This document shows, piece by piece, positions 8,519-18,518 of a DNA stretch of 64,000 bases. The notes beneath the pieces are model-generated. The model made no database searches, was not told the DNA's origin, and saw only the letters and a program-made list of their open reading frames with translations. The stretch comes from Clostridia bacterium (GTDB lineage Bacteria; Bacillota; Clostridia; Christensenellales; Aristaeellaceae): the NCBI GenBank assembly GCA_017431005.1, contig JAFRLY010000012.1, positions 53,483-117,482 of the forward strand, written 5' to 3'. The position numbers and the translations under genes were made by a program. Position 1 is the stretch's first letter. Each line of letters opens with the position of its first letter.

Positions 8519-10378
8519 TTATCTTTTTGTCTGTTCCTGCCACGCCAGCACGGCTTCCACTGCCGGCCTGTTCATGCCCGGGGTTTTCTCCAGTGCTTCC
8601 CTGTCTGCCTCCCGGACGGCCTTCAGGCTGCCGAAAGCCTTCAGCAGCGCTTTTCTTCTCGCGGGACCGATTCCCGGAATATCCTCCAGCTGGGAATGAA
8701 TGAACGCTTTGCCGCGCAGCACTCTGTGATGAATGATGCCGAACCGGTGCGCTTCATCCCGGATCCGCTGCACAAGCTGCAGCACCGGTGTATGGTGATC
8801 CAGCAGAATCGGTTCTTCCGCGTCAGGCAGCCATATTTCCTCCAGTCTCTCTGCCAGACCGAACATCTTCGGCGGCGTAATTCCCAGATCCAGGATCGCC
8901 TGCCTGGCAAATTTCAGCTGCTGAGGACCCCCGTCAATCAGGATCAGATCCGGAAAATCCGTAAATTTCCTTTCCTCCGATCCTTCCTCCAGTTCACGCT
9001 GCCCGTGGGCGTAGCGGCGGTACAGGGTTTCATAATGCGACGCAAAATCATTGGCGCCTTCCACCGTTTTGATTCTGAACCTGCGGTATTCCTTCTTGGC
9101 TGGTTCACCGTTGATGAACACCACCATGGAGGAAACGCTCTGCGCTCCCTGCGTGTTGGAAATATCGTAGCCCTCAATACGTCTTGGGGTATGATCCATA
9201 CCCAGAATTCTCCCGAGGCTTTCGCATGCGCCGATCGTTCTCTCCTCATGAACGGTGCGGCGGGCATTCCGCTTTTTCAGGGCGTCATCTGCGTTTTTCA
9301 CTGCCAGCATTACAAGCTCGTGCTTTTCTCCCCGTTTGGGTGTCGAAAGGGAAACGGCACTCCCCTTACGCTGACGCAGCCAGGTTTCCATCTGCTCCCG
9401 GCTTCCTTCCGGCAGTGTCTGGCACAGCACGTTTCTGGGAATCAGTCCGGCGTTGTCATAATACTGGGACATAAACCCGGCAATCACTTCACCCGGATCC
9501 TCTGCCCCTTCCCGTGGAAGAATGAAGTGGTCTCCGCCAACCATCCGTCCGCCCCGCACATACAGCACCTGAACCATAGCATCCAGCCCGTCCTGCGCCA
9601 AAGCAATCAGGTCCTGCTCACTGCGGTCGGTACGCAGAGCAATCTGACGCTCCATCAGGCCCTGTACATCCCGGATCTGGTCACGGATTTTTGCGGCTCT
9701 CTCATACCGCATGGCTGCGGCAGCCTCCCTCATCTCCCTGTTCAGCTTGTCCAGCACTCTCTGATAATCCCCGCCCAGGAAGCTAAGCACGCCATCCATC
9801 ATCTCACTGTACACCTCTTCGGTGCACAGTCCGGCGCAAGGCGCCATGCATTTTCCGATGTCGTGATTGACACAGGGACGTTTCGGATTCCTGGGCGGAA
9901 GCTCCTGTCTGCAGGTCCGGATCGGAAAAACGCCGCGGACAGCTTCAATCACCTGTCTCACCGCGTTCGCACCGATATAGGGTCCGAAATATTTAGCTCC
10001 GTCCTTTTCCATTTTCCGGGTCACCGTCAGTCTGGGAAAATGCTCCCGGAGATCAACCTTCAGATAGGGATAATGCTTGTCGTCCTTCAGAAGAATGTTG
10101 TAATACGGACGATGCAGCTTGATCAGGTTGCATTCCAGGATCAGGGCTTCCAGGTTGGTTTCGCACAGCAGGATCTCAAAATCGTCGATATGGCTGATCA
10201 TGGCAGCCACCTTGGGCGTGTGGGCAGTATCCCGGAAATAGCTGCGCACCCGGTTTTTCAGGTTGACAGCTTTCCCGACGTAGATAATGGTTCCGCTGCG
10301 GTCCTTCATCAGATAGCAGCCCGGAGAGTCAGGCAGCATGGCAATCTTTTCCTCCAGTTTTTCGCCCCATCGGATCAT
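8519..10378 (-). CDS. uvrC: Excinuclease ABC subunit C
   Basis: 619-residue nuclease of nucleotide excision repair that makes both incisions around a lesion marked by UvrAB. Domains in order: GIY-YIG nuclease (GCYLMKDRSGTIIYVGKAVN, about 20-40), Cys cluster (CVNHDIGKCMAPC), UVR motif for UvrB contact (about 200-235), RNase H-like nuclease with LILIDGGPQQL, and a C-terminal helix-hairpin-helix (DIPGIGPARRKALLKAFGS). The start at 10378 follows GGAGGG at seven bases; an ATG 15 bp upstream overlaps that site. A terminator lies right before its ribosome site, so its promoter was not located. Confidence 0.96.
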   Translation of the reverse strand: MIRWGEKLEEKIAMLPDSPGCYLMKDRSGTIIYVGKAVNLKNRVRSYFRDTAHTPKVAAMISHIDDFEILLCETNLEALILECNLIKLHRPYYNILLKDDKHYPYLKVDLREHFPRLTVTRKMEKDGAKYFGPYIGANAVRQVIEAVRGVFPIRTCRQELPPRNPKRPCVNHDIGKCMAPCAGLCTEEVYSEMMDGVLSFLGGDYQRVLDKLNREMREAAAAMRYERAAKIRDQIRDVQGLMERQIALRTDRSEQDLIALAQDGLDAMVQVLYVRGGRMVGGDHFILPREGAEDPGEVIAGFMSQYYDNAGLIPRNVLCQTLPEGSREQMETWLRQRKGSAVSLSTPKRGEKHELVMLAVKNADDALKKRNARRTVHEERTIGACESLGRILGMDHTPRRIEGYDISNTQGAQSVSSMVVFINGEPAKKEYRRFRIKTVEGANDFASHYETLYRRYAHGQRELEEGSEERKFTDFPDLILIDGGPQQLKFARQAILDLGITPPKMFGLAERLEEIWLPDAEEPILLDHHTPVLQLVQRIRDEAHRFGIIHHRVLRGKAFIHSQLEDIPGIGPARRKALLKAFGSLKAVREADREALEKTPGMNRPAVEAVLAWQEQTKR

Positions 10379-10395
10379 GCTCTGTCCCTCCATGA

Positions 10396-10418
10396 AAAAG
10401 GCGGGGCGGCTGCCCCGC
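10396..10418 (-). terminator. Terminator between the 159-residue gene and uvrC
   Basis: GCGGGGC/GCCCCGC stem followed on the minus strand by CTTTTT, 20 bases past the stop of the 159-residue gene and immediately before the uvrC ribosome site. Confidence 0.75.
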
Positions 10419-10437
10419 GCTATGTTCAGCGTTTGCT

Positions 10438-10917
10438 TCAGTTCAGGTTCTGTACGGCATCCTGCAGCTCCCCCAGGGCATTCTGCAGGCTTGTCTGGTA
10501 TTCCCCTGTATCCATTCCGGTTGTAATATAAGTCAGATAGCGGTCCACCAGATTCTGAATGGTCATCACGCTTTCTTCCGAAACCAGAGAACCGAACCCG
10601 GAAGAATTTCCCAGCGCGTTCAGTGTCCGGATCGCGTAAACATTGCTTCTGATCCTGGCCAGGATGGAAGCGGAATCTGCTCCGGCATTGCGGCTCAGTG
10701 AAGATGTCTGCCGCACGGCTTCACCGCATTCCGTCTGAATGCGCTGAATCAGGGATGCCTTGTTGGACTCTCTGTCCCTCAGTGCGGGAATTGCCCACAC
10801 GCTGAGCGCGATCAGCGCCAGCAGGAGAATGATTATCAGGAGATTTTTAAGCCGGTTTCTGAATCGCCGTGAACTGCTGACAGCCCCCTCACCGGTCTGG
10901 GAATACCTTCTGTACAT
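10438..10917 (-). CDS. Membrane-anchored protein of unknown function
   Basis: 159 residues with a basic cytoplasmic start (residues 1-24), one membrane helix (about 25-43, LLIIILLLALIALSVWAI) and an outer region predicted to be largely helical (about 50-159). No catalytic motif seen. It has its own promoter and lies between two terminators, just after the ribosomal operon, so it looks like a single-gene unit. Function unknown. Confidence 0.7.
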   Translation of the reverse strand: MYRRYSQTGEGAVSSSRRFRNRLKNLLIIILLLALIALSVWAIPALRDRESNKASLIQRIQTECGEAVRQTSSLSRNAGADSASILARIRSNVYAIRTLNALGNSSGFGSLVSEESVMTIQNLVDRYLTYITTGMDTGEYQTSLQNALGELQDAVQNLN

Positions 10918-10941
10918 TCATCTACCGCCTTTCCTGAAGCT

Positions 10942-10970
10942 ATTTTATCATGATTCCGTCGTTTCGTAAA
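10942..10970 (-). promoter_or_regulatory. Promoter of the 159-residue membrane protein
   Basis: Minus-strand TTTACG (10965-10970), 17 bp, TAAAAT (10942-10947), between the ribosomal-operon terminator and the start codon. Confidence 0.6.
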
Positions 10971-10976
10971 GCGCAC

Positions 10977-11009
10977 AAAAATAAGCCGGGAGAATGATTC
11001 TCCCGGCTT
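10977..11009 (-). terminator. Terminator of the S10-spc ribosomal operon
   Basis: Stem AGCCGGGAGA/TTCTCCCGGCT with an ATCA loop, then TATTTTTG on the minus strand, 6 bases after rpmJ. It closes the operon at rpmJ. Confidence 0.85.
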
Positions 11010-11015
11010 CATCAA

Positions 11016-11373
<358 letters not shown>

Positions 11374-11377
11374 AAGA

Positions 11378-11680
11378 TCAGCCCTCCTTGCACAGCGAGC
11401 GGTCCTGCGTGAAACCATGCTTCTCAAGCGCTTTTCTCAAATCGCTGTCCTGAAGCTTCCCGCCTTCCGGTCTGATCGTATTCAGATCCAGAAGCACCGG
11501 TTTCGCGCATAAGTGTTTCGTCTTCTTACGTTTCGGATGACTCAGCTTATGCCGTTCGCCGTCGGCGATGGCCACAAACCCGTCCTCCAGCTGATCCAGG
11601 ATAATGAAGTACGCTTTGGCGTCTCTTCCCTGGATGCTTTGCACTATCCGACCCTTCTCAAAGGAAAAAGGTTCTTTCAT
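11378..11680 (-). CDS. KOW/L14e-like RNA-binding protein
   Basis: 100-residue small basic protein of the type found between map and infA in many clostridia. An N-terminal KOW-like segment ([23 protein letters not shown]) is followed by a Lys/Arg-rich stretch (HPKRKKTKH) and a helical tail. Probable ribosome or RNA association; precise role not established. Its ATG overlaps the map stop by 4 nt. Confidence 0.8.
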   Translation of the reverse strand: MKEPFSFEKGRIVQSIQGRDAKAYFIILDQLEDGFVAIADGERHKLSHPKRKKTKHLCAKPVLLDLNTIRPEGGKLQDSDLRKALEKHGFTQDRSLCKEG

Positions 11681-12459
11681 GCTTCCGCCTCCCAGCGATA
11701 ACCGGGCAGCGTCAGCAGTTCCGGATAGCCCTGCTCATTGATTGCCACTGTGTGCTCATAGTGAGCGCACAGCCCGTGATCCCGGGTTCTGGCACACCAA
11801 CCGTCATCATCAATGGTGACCTGCCAGCCCTTCTGAGCAATCATCGGCTCCACAGCCAGGGTCATTCCCGGGCGAAGCCTGGGTCCCATGCCGTTCCGAG
11901 CATCCCAGTAATTGAATACCGCGGGATCTTCATGCATTTCCCGTCCGATTCCATGCCCTGTAAAATCCCGTATCGGACTGAATCCGTTCTGCACAGCATG
12001 CTTTTCAACAGCTTTGCCGATATCACTGACACGGTTTCCCGTCACGCACTGACGGGCGCCGATAAAAAAGCATTCTTCCGTAACCCGGATCAGCTTCGCC
12101 GCTTCTTCGCTGATGCTTCCGACCCCGACCGTAAAGGCGGAATCTGCCTGCCATCCGTCCAGAAGCAGCGTACAGTCAATGGAAATGATATCGCCTTCCT
12201 GCAGAACCCGCGTGTCGCTGGGAATTCCGTGCACAACCTCATCATTGACGCTGGCACAGATACTGCAGGGATATCCTTCGTAATGCAGTGAAGATGGAAT
12301 CGCGTGATTCTTTCGGATCAGCTGTTCCGCCATCACATCCAGATCCGCTGTGGTGATACCGGGCTGCACAGCCTCCCGAAGCTTCATTTCCACCTCGTAC
12401 AGAAGCTTTCCGGCATCCCGCATCTTGCCGATCTGGGTTGGATTCTTAACCGTGATCAT
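11677..12459 (-). CDS. map: Methionine aminopeptidase, type I
   Basis: 260-residue enzyme that removes the initiator Met from nascent proteins. The pita-bread fold metal ligands are in place: Asp in SIDCTLLLDG and DSAFTVGVG, His in GHGIGREMHEDP, Glu in AVEPMI and in the late EHTVAI. ATGA overlaps link it to adk upstream and to the KOW gene downstream, so the three are translationally coupled. Confidence 0.96.
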   Translation of the reverse strand: MITVKNPTQIGKMRDAGKLLYEVEMKLREAVQPGITTADLDVMAEQLIRKNHAIPSSLHYEGYPCSICASVNDEVVHGIPSDTRVLQEGDIISIDCTLLLDGWQADSAFTVGVGSISEEAAKLIRVTEECFFIGARQCVTGNRVSDIGKAVEKHAVQNGFSPIRDFTGHGIGREMHEDPAVFNYWDARNGMGPRLRPGMTLAVEPMIAQKGWQVTIDDDGWCARTRDHGLCAHYEHTVAINEQGYPELLTLPGYRWEAEA

Positions 12460-13085
12460 GCCTGCGCTCCCAAAGTTTTCATAATGGCGGCAAAGGTGTT
12501 TTCGAGTCCCTGCGCGCCGTCAACCTTCTTCAGCAGGCCCTTGTTTTCATAATAACCGATCAGCGGAGCTGTCTGATCATGATAAACCTTCAGCCGGTTC
12601 AGCACCGTCTCCGCTTTATCGTCATTCCGCTGAATCAGTTCTTCTCCGCAGACATCACAGGTGGTTTTGCCGTTCAGCATGCTCAGATGATAGGTTGCGC
12701 CGCATTTGACGCAGACCCGGCGGCCGCTGAGGCGTTCCACCAGCACTTCATCCTTTACGTCCAGTTCGATAACACAGTCAATCGCAGCAAAGGTATCCAG
12801 CGCTTCTGCCTGGGGAACGGTACGGGGGAACCCATCCAGAATATATCCCTGCCTGCAGTCATCCATGGCAAGCCTTTCCTTCACGATGTCAATGATGACT
12901 TCGTCCGGTACCAGCTGCCCGGCGTCAATAAAGCTCTTGGCTTTCAGGCCGGTTTCCGTTCCTTCCTTCATCGCCCGGCGAAGGATGTCGCCGGTGGAAA
13001 TCTGAGGAATGTTCAGAGCGCTGCAGATTTTCTGCGCCTGCGTTCCCTTTCCCGCTCCGGGAGGTCCGAGGAAAATGATATTCAT
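12456..13085 (-). CDS. adk: Adenylate kinase
   Basis: 209-residue enzyme that interconverts AMP, ADP and ATP. It begins with the P-loop GPPGAGKGTQA and holds a zinc-type LID with CVKCGATYH and CDVCGEEL (four Cys), common in Gram-positive bacteria. An ATG at 13085 is chosen: AGGAG lies seven bases before it. The preceding ATG (13088) would add one Met. A 90-bp gap with a strong hairpin separates it from secY. Confidence 0.95.
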   Translation of the reverse strand: MNIIFLGPPGAGKGTQAQKICSALNIPQISTGDILRRAMKEGTETGLKAKSFIDAGQLVPDEVIIDIVKERLAMDDCRQGYILDGFPRTVPQAEALDTFAAIDCVIELDVKDEVLVERLSGRRVCVKCGATYHLSMLNGKTTCDVCGEELIQRNDDKAETVLNRLKVYHDQTAPLIGYYENKGLLKKVDGAQGLENTFAAIMKTLGAQA

Positions 13086-13128
13086 CATGGGACTCCTTTC
13101 TTTTTTCTGTTTGCCGGAAACACGCACC

Positions 13129-13156
13129 GGCACGCTGAGCGGCTGCTCATCGTGCC
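13129..13156 (-). other. Intercistronic hairpin between secY and adk
   Basis: GGCACG/CGTGCC plus TGAGC/GCTCA stems with a single mismatch and a 4-base loop. No T-run follows, so RNA processing or partial pausing is more likely than termination. Confidence 0.45.
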
Positions 13157-13175
13157 GGGCATATCCGTCACGTGA

Positions 13176-14456
13176 TTACATGAATCCGACGTTTTCCATG
13201 TCCATGTCAATGCCGCGGACGCTCATCTCGCCCTGAATCGTGCGGATCGTCTCCAGAGAAACGCTCACGGCGATCAGGATGGAGCTGGCAGCAAAGGGAA
13301 CCTGGACGCCCGCCAGACGGAGCAGCAGCGTGGGAACCGCGGCCAGAACTGCCAGGAACAGAGCAGCGAACAGATTCAGTCTGTTCATGATGTTCTGCAG
13401 ATACTGCCGAATATTCTTGCCGCGCTGTCCGGGGATCACCGCGCCCTGCTGCTGCAGCTGTTCAGCCTGCTGTTTGGGATCGAAGCTGATGCTGGAGTAG
13501 AAGAAGGTGAATGCGATGATCAGCAGAGCGGAAATGATCATGTACCAGACGCTGCCGGTATACATGTTCATCGTCCACCACCGGGTGAACCAGCCGTTCA
13601 TCTGAGGATCGATCAGCTGGGCGATGGTGCCGGGGAAAGCCAGGAAGGAGTAAGCAAAGATCAGGGGCAGCACGCCGACAGAAACCACTTTCAGGCTCAT
13701 GTGTGTGCTCTGTCCGCCGTAAACCCGGCGGCCCTTCACCTGCTTGGCAATCTGAAGCGGAATCCGCCTCTCGCCCAGTTCCACGAAGGTCACGACAACC
13801 GTCATCAGGATAGAGGTGACCACGATCACCAGCAGATTGATCCAGCCGCTGGTGGTTCCGGTGGTGCTGGCAGTGGTGAATCCGGCGACGATACCGTTGA
13901 ACAGGTTGGAAATGATACCAACGAAGATCAGCAGGCTGACACCGTTGCCAATGCCCTTTTCCGTGATTCTTTCACCGATCCACATGGCCAGGGCGGTACC
14001 GCCTGCCATGCTGACGCCGACCAGTACGTAGTTCAGCCAGCCGGACTTGATGTAGCCCAGGCCGCGAACCAGACCGATGGCCTGCAGTGCTGCCAGACCG
14101 ACAGTGACATACCGGGTGATCCGGTTAATCTTCTGACGGCCGTCCTCTTCCTTGGAGAGACGCTCCAGGGCGGGAATCGCGATGGTCAGCAGCTGCATAA
14201 TAATGCTCGCGTTGATGTAGGGTGTAATACCCATCGCCATGATGGTCATCTGGCTGAAGTTGTTACCGGTCATCATATTGACCAGCTCCAGCAGCGGCAG
14301 CTGGCTCGCGTTCTGGGAGTTCATCGCCCGGACCGCGTCCACGCCGGGCGCCGGAATGACGCCGACCAGACGGAAGAGCACCAGCATCAGAAACGTGTAA
14401 ATGATTTTCTTGCGGAGCTCTGTGATTTTCCACATCTTGCGGATGTTTTCAATCAT
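13176..14456 (-). CDS. secY: Protein translocase subunit SecY
   Basis: 426-residue channel subunit of the Sec translocon with about ten membrane helices. Recognisable parts are the N-terminal MWKITELRKKIIYTFLMLVLFRL, the helix-2 region (GITPYINASIIMQLL) and the cytoplasmic GERITEKGIGNGVSL loop. Its ATG is one base after the rplO stop. This position in the spc operon is standard. The C-terminus ends with a short MDMENVGFM. Confidence 0.96.
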   Translation of the reverse strand: MIENIRKMWKITELRKKIIYTFLMLVLFRLVGVIPAPGVDAVRAMNSQNASQLPLLELVNMMTGNNFSQMTIMAMGITPYINASIIMQLLTIAIPALERLSKEEDGRQKINRITRYVTVGLAALQAIGLVRGLGYIKSGWLNYVLVGVSMAGGTALAMWIGERITEKGIGNGVSLLIFVGIISNLFNGIVAGFTTASTTGTTSGWINLLVIVVTSILMTVVVTFVELGERRIPLQIAKQVKGRRVYGGQSTHMSLKVVSVGVLPLIFAYSFLAFPGTIAQLIDPQMNGWFTRWWTMNMYTGSVWYMIISALLIIAFTFFYSSISFDPKQQAEQLQQQGAVIPGQRGKNIRQYLQNIMNRLNLFAALFLAVLAAVPTLLLRLAGVQVPFAASSILIAVSVSLETIRTIQGEMSVRGIDMDMENVGFM

Positions 14457-14457
14457 T

Positions 14458-14898
14458 TCAGATCACCTCGGCCTTCCCGCCGACAGCTTCGATCTTTTCC
14501 TTCGCGCCAGCAGTAAACTTCTGTGCCTGAACGGTCAGCTTCTTCGTCAGATCGCCGTTGCCGAGAATCTTTACGCCGTCAAGAGTCTTCTTGATAATAC
14601 CCGCTTCCAGAAGCATCGGAACCGTCACGGTGTCGCCGTCATTGAAAATCTCCAGGCGTTCCACGTTGACTTCAGCATATTCCGTGCCGAAAACATTCGT
14701 GAAACCGCGCTTGGGAACACGGCGGTACAGAGGCATCTGGCCACCTTCAAATCCGGGCCGCTTGCCGCCGCCGCTGCGGGCTTTGGCACCCTTGTGGCCC
14801 TTGCCGGAGGTCTTACCCAGACCCGAACCGGTTCCGCGTCCCAGCCGCTTCTGAGCGGTGGTGGATCCTTCTGCGGGATGCAGCTCATGCAGTTTCAT
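14458..14898 (-). CDS. rplO: 50S ribosomal protein L15
   Basis: 146-residue large-subunit protein with [22 protein letters not shown] at the start and the Gly/Lys-rich rRNA-binding region ([21 protein letters not shown]) before a globular C-terminal domain. Ribosome site and length are normal. It sits between rpmD and secY in the spc gene order. Confidence 0.97.
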   Translation of the reverse strand: MKLHELHPAEGSTTAQKRLGRGTGSGLGKTSGKGHKGAKARSGGGKRPGFEGGQMPLYRRVPKRGFTNVFGTEYAEVNVERLEIFNDGDTVTVPMLLEAGIIKKTLDGVKILGNGDLTKKLTVQAQKFTAGAKEKIEAVGGKAEVI

Positions 14899-14912
14899 GG
14901 GAAATTCCTCCT

Positions 14913-15095
14913 TTATTCGTCAACTTCCTCAACCTTTACCATGTGCTTCACGGCAAAGATCTGGCCGCGGATGGCGGGATTGTCAGGCTGGGTCACGGAA
15001 TGACCGACCTTGCGCAGTCCCAGCGCAGCCACAGTCGCCTTGTGTTTGGGAAGGCTGGCGATCGGAGACTTCACCAGAGTAATCTTCAGTTTCAT
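14913..15095 (-). CDS. rpmD: 50S ribosomal protein L30
   Basis: 60-residue protein ([24 protein letters not shown] core) of normal bacterial length, ending in an acidic KVEEVDE tail. It lies 13 bp after rpsE and 14 bp before rplO. Confidence 0.97.
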   Translation of the reverse strand: MKLKITLVKSPIASLPKHKATVAALGLRKVGHSVTQPDNPAIRGQIFAVKHMVKVEEVDE

Positions 15096-15108
15096 CTCTT
15101 CGTCCTCC

Positions 15109-15606
15109 TTATCCCAGAATTTCTTCCACGGTCTTGCCGCGCATCTTGGCGACCTGTTCGGCGCTGCGCACCTGCTTCAGGGCTTCCAGGGTGGCCTTGA
15201 CCATGTTGATGGGATTGTTGGTCCCAAAGCTCTTGGTACGAATATCCTTCACGCCGGCCAGTTCCAGCACGGCACGGGCAGCACCGCCCGCGATCACGCC
15301 GGTACCTTCGGGAGCGGGCATAAGCACGCTCTTGGCGGTGGAATAATATCCGGTCATTTCATGAGGAATCGTGGTGCCGTCCAGCGGCACGTTAATCAGG
15401 TGTTTCTTGGCGTCTTCATTCGCCTTGCGGATGGCTTCCGGAATTTCGGCAGCTTTGCCCATGCCGGCGCCAACACGGCCGTTCTCGTCGCCAACCACAA
15501 CCAGCGCGCTGAACCGCATGTTGCGGCCGCCCTTAACGGTCTTGGAAACGCGGTTCACGGCAACCAGACGCTCTTTGAATTCGCTGACCTGTTCAAACCG
15601 TTGCAT
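15109..15606 (-). CDS. rpsE: 30S ribosomal protein S5
   Basis: 165-residue small-subunit protein involved in decoding accuracy. It shows the N-terminal double-stranded-RNA-binding fold ([21 protein letters not shown]) and the C-terminal domain with [18 protein letters not shown]. Sites where spectinomycin resistance arises lie in the VSKTVKGG loop, which looks wild type here. Confidence 0.97.
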   Translation of the reverse strand: MQRFEQVSEFKERLVAVNRVSKTVKGGRNMRFSALVVVGDENGRVGAGMGKAAEIPEAIRKANEDAKKHLINVPLDGTTIPHEMTGYYSTAKSVLMPAPEGTGVIAGGAARAVLELAGVKDIRTKSFGTNNPINMVKATLEALKQVRSAEQVAKMRGKTVEEILG

Positions 15607-15624
15607 TTGCGTTGTCCTCCTTCA

Positions 15625-15993
15625 TCAGAATTCAAGTCCGGCTTCGCGGGCACCGTCGGCTACGCTGGCAACACGGCCGGTATACTTATACCCGCCGCGG
15701 TCAAACACAACGGTCTTGATGCCGGCCTGGACAGCGCGCTCTGCGATGAGCTTGCCAACCAGCTTGGCAGCACCCTTCTTGTCGACTTCTTCCAGCTGAC
15801 CCTTCAGCGCGGGATCCATGGTGCTGGCGCTTACCAGGGTAACACCCTTGGTATCGTCGATAATCTGGGCCTGAATATGCTTATTGCTGCGGTACACAGA
15901 CAGACGCGGCGCTTCAGGGGTGCCGCTGATCTTTTTACGTACCCGCTCGTGACGAATCACGCGAATTTCATTCCGGTCACGTTTTTTGAACAT
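15625..15993 (-). CDS. rplR: 50S ribosomal protein L18
   Basis: 122-residue protein that binds 5S rRNA with L5. It has the basic start ([19 protein letters not shown]), the [18 protein letters not shown] core and the [24 protein letters not shown] end. Spacing to rplF and rpsE is 18 bp each. Confidence 0.97.
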   Translation of the reverse strand: MFKKRDRNEIRVIRHERVRKKISGTPEAPRLSVYRSNKHIQAQIIDDTKGVTLVSASTMDPALKGQLEEVDKKGAAKLVGKLIAERAVQAGIKTVVFDRGGYKYTGRVASVADGAREAGLEF

Positions 15994-16011
15994 CTGCAGT
16001 CACTCCCTCTC

Positions 16012-16551
16012 TTACTTACCGGTCTTGCCTTCCTTACGGCGGATGTGCTCATCCTTGTACTTGATGCCCTTACCCAGATAGGGTTCAGGCTTCCGGATGG
16101 CGCGGATGTCCGCTGCAAGGTTGCCAACCTGCTGTTTGTTGCTGCCCTTTACCAGAATGGTGGTCTGGTTGGGGGTTTCATAGGTGATGCCTTCCGGCGC
16201 TTCCAGAACCACAGGATGGCTGAAGCCGATGTTGATTGTCAGCTTGTTGCCCTCAACGCTGGCACGATAGCCCGTACCAACCATTTCCAGGGTCTTGGTG
16301 AAGCCTTCCGTCACGCCTACCACCATGTTGTGGACCAGCGCGCGGTACAGGCCGTGCATAGCCTTATGCGGCTTGGAATCCGTGGGACGCTCGAGGGTCA
16401 GTACGTTGCCCTCCTGCTTCAGGGTAATCGCGGGATTGACTTTCTGGGACAGGGTGCCCTTGGGGCCCTTTACAGTTACCAGATTGTCCGCGTCTACCGT
16501 CACCGTCACGCCCGCGGGAACTGTGATCGGAAGTTTTCCGATTCGAGACAT
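16012..16551 (-). CDS. rplF: 50S ribosomal protein L6
   Basis: 179-residue protein near the factor-binding site, built from two related domains. The start is MSRIGKLPITVPAGV and the C-terminal KPEPYLGKGIKYKDEHIRRK stretch is typical. GGAGG lies just upstream of the ATG. Confidence 0.97.
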   Translation of the reverse strand: MSRIGKLPITVPAGVTVTVDADNLVTVKGPKGTLSQKVNPAITLKQEGNVLTLERPTDSKPHKAMHGLYRALVHNMVVGVTEGFTKTLEMVGTGYRASVEGNKLTINIGFSHPVVLEAPEGITYETPNQTTILVKGSNKQQVGNLAADIRAIRKPEPYLGKGIKYKDEHIRRKEGKTGK

Positions 16552-16581
16552 TTTGTCATACCTCCTTCAGCGTGTCGGTTA

Positions 16582-16983
16582 TTACCAGATATAAGCAAGC
16601 ACTTCGCCGCCGATGGCGTTCTTCCGCGCTTCCTTGTCGGTCATCAGACCCTTGCTGGTGCTGATAATCGCGATGCCCAGGCCGCCCAGAACCTTGGGCA
16701 GCTCTTCGCTGCGGGCATATACCCGCAGACCGGGCTTGCTGATGCGCTTCAGACCCGCGATAACGGGAGTCTGTTTGCCGTTCATATATTTGAGGGTGAT
16801 TTTGATCTCTCCCTGCAGACCGTCATCAATGAAATCAACCGCCTTGATGTATCCTTCATTCAGAAGGATCTTGGCGATCGCCTTCTTGGTGTTGCTGGCG
16901 GGCATGGTCACGGCGTCATGCCGGGCGACCTGACCGTTCCGGATGCGGGTGAGCATATCGGCGATGGGATCGTTCACAACCAT
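16582..16983 (-). CDS. rpsH: 30S ribosomal protein S8
   Basis: 133-residue primary 16S rRNA-binding protein ([14 protein letters not shown] start, [21 protein letters not shown] end). In E. coli S8 also represses the spc operon; no matching binding mimic was identified here. GGAGG lies ten bases before the ATG; a GTG two codons later is a less likely start. Confidence 0.96.
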   Translation of the reverse strand: MVVNDPIADMLTRIRNGQVARHDAVTMPASNTKKAIAKILLNEGYIKAVDFIDDGLQGEIKITLKYMNGKQTPVIAGLKRISKPGLRVYARSEELPKVLGGLGIAIISTSKGLMTDKEARKNAIGGEVLAYIW

Positions 16984-17015
16984 GTGATTATAACCTCCTT
17001 CCGTTTATTCCCCGC

Positions 17016-17201
17016 TTACCAGCTGGCCTTGCGGACACCGGGGATTTGGCCCTTATAGGCCAGCTCTCTGAAGCAGATACGGCATACGCCGTACTTGCGC
17101 AGCACACTGTGGGGACGGCCGCAGATACGGCAGCGTGTGTAAGCGCGAGTGGAGAACTTCGGTTCTCTGGACTGCTTGAGTTTCATGCTCAGCTTTGCCA
17201 C
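17016..17201 (-). CDS. rpsN: 30S ribosomal protein S14, zinc type
   Basis: 61-residue short form of S14 with two CxxC knuckles (CRIC at 24-27 and CRIC at 40-43) that bind zinc. The start is [10 protein letters not shown]. This is the usual form in many Firmicutes, in the standard place between rplE and rpsH. Confidence 0.97.
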   Translation of the reverse strand: MAKLSMKLKQSREPKFSTRAYTRCRICGRPHSVLRKYGVCRICFRELAYKGQIPGVRKASW

Positions 17202-17220
17202 GTTCTTTTCCTCCTTACAA

Positions 17221-17766
17221 TTACGCCTGCGCGAAGGGCATGCCCAACAGCTTCAGCAATTCCATGCATTCCTCATCGGTCTTGGCAGTGGTAACGAAGA
17301 TCATTTCCATGCCGCGGATCTTCTCAACCTTGTCATACTCGATTTCGGGGAACAGCAGCTGCTCGCGGATACCCAGGGCATAATTGCCGCGGCCGTCGAA
17401 GGCCTTGGTGCTTACACCGCGGAAGTCACGTACGCGGGGCAGCGCGACGGACACCAGTTTATCCATGAACTCTTCCATCCGGTCTCCCCGCAGGGTAACC
17501 TTGGCGCCCACGTTCATGCCCTCACGGACTTTGAAGTTGGCGATGGATTTCTTGGCCTTGGTGACCATGGGCTTCTGACCGGCGATAGTGGTCAGCTCGT
17601 TGATCGCCATTTCCATGGCTTTGGCATTATCCTTGCAGTCGCCAAGACCCATGTTGATCACGATCTTGGTGAGCTTCGGGACTTCCATAACATTCTTATA
17701 GCCGAACTTCTGCTTCAAAGCAGGAATCGCCTCGGCCAGATACTTTTCCTTGATCCGGGTTGCCAT
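17221..17766 (-). CDS. rplE: 50S ribosomal protein L5
   Basis: 181-residue protein contacting 5S rRNA and the P-site t[39 protein letters not shown] and the C-terminal [14 protein letters not shown] stretch are conserved. Followed 19 bp later by rpsN. Confidence 0.97.
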   Translation of the reverse strand: MATRIKEKYLAEAIPALKQKFGYKNVMEVPKLTKIVINMGLGDCKDNAKAMEMAINELTTIAGQKPMVTKAKKSIANFKVREGMNVGAKVTLRGDRMEEFMDKLVSVALPRVRDFRGVSTKAFDGRGNYALGIREQLLFPEIEYDKVEKIRGMEMIFVTTAKTDEECMELLKLLGMPFAQA

Positions 17767-17784
17767 ATGGCTTTTCCTCCTTTA

Positions 17785-18120
17785 TCAGTCGATTTCGGCG
17801 TTGCACTTTTTGCAAACGCGGATCATCTTGCGAACCGTCTTGCCGTTTTCATCCGTCACTCTGTCAACCTTGTGGGCAACGCGTGTCGCTTTTCCGCACT
17901 TGGGGCAGACAAGCATAACGTTGCTGACATCAATGGGCATTTCCTTGTGGATGATGCCGCCGGGCTGCATGGCATTACGGGCTTTCTGATGCTTGGTCAC
18001 AACGTTCACGCCTTCAACGGTAACCCGGTTGAGCTTCGGGAACGCGGCGGACACTTTACCCTTCTTGCCCTTGTCCTTACCGGTGATGACGATGACGGTA
18101 TCTTTGGATTTTACATGCAT
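17785..18120 (-). CDS. rplX: 50S ribosomal protein L24
   Basis: 111-residue assembly-initiator protein with a KOW motif ([20 protein letters not shown]) and a zinc-finger-like [10 protein letters not shown], with a further CKKC near the C-terminus. Standard place after rplN. Confidence 0.97.
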   Translation of the reverse strand: MHVKSKDTVIVITGKDKGKKGKVSAAFPKLNRVTVEGVNVVTKHQKARNAMQPGGIIHKEMPIDVSNVMLVCPKCGKATRVAHKVDRVTDENGKTVRKMIRVCKKCNAEID

Positions 18121-18135
18121 AACCGTTCCGCCTCC

Positions 18136-18504
18136 TTACAGTACTTCGGGAGCCAGGGAGACGATCTTCATGAAGTCCTTCTCACGCAGCTCGCGAGCCA
18201 CAGGCCCAAAGATACGGGTCCCGCGGGGCATTTTCTGATCATTGATAATGACAGCGGCGTTATCATCGAACTTGATATAGCTGCCGTCAGGGCGACGCTT
18301 GTTTTTGCGCATCCGGACGATAACAGCCTTTACGACTTCGCCCTTCTTCACAGTGCCGCCGGGGGTCGCGCTCTTGACGCTGGCAACAATGATGTCACCG
18401 ATGCTTCCGTCGCGCCGGAAAGAACCGCCCAGGACACGGATGCACATGATTTCCTTGGCGCCGGAGTTATCGGCGACCTTAAGCCGGGTTTGCGGCTGAA
18501 TCAT
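18136..18504 (-). CDS. rplN: 50S ribosomal protein L14
   Basis: 122-residue protein of the subunit interface and docking site for silencing factor RsfS. The start [19 protein letters not shown] and the [13 protein letters not shown] end are typical. No anomaly. Confidence 0.97.
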   Translation of the reverse strand: MIQPQTRLKVADNSGAKEIMCIRVLGGSFRRDGSIGDIIVASVKSATPGGTVKKGEVVKAVIVRMRKNKRRPDGSYIKFDDNAAVIINDQKMPRGTRIFGPVARELREKDFMKIVSLAPEVL

Positions 18505-18518
18505 TGTGAATTCCTCCC

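Noticed and set aside
8435-10531. 698-codon plus-strand frame opposite uvrC
   Set aside because: uvrC on the minus strand has every expected domain and a good ribosome site. The plus frame has no family features.
15010-17058. 682-codon plus-strand frame opposite ribosomal genes
   Set aside because: It covers six ribosomal protein genes in the standard order and is therefore a shadow frame.
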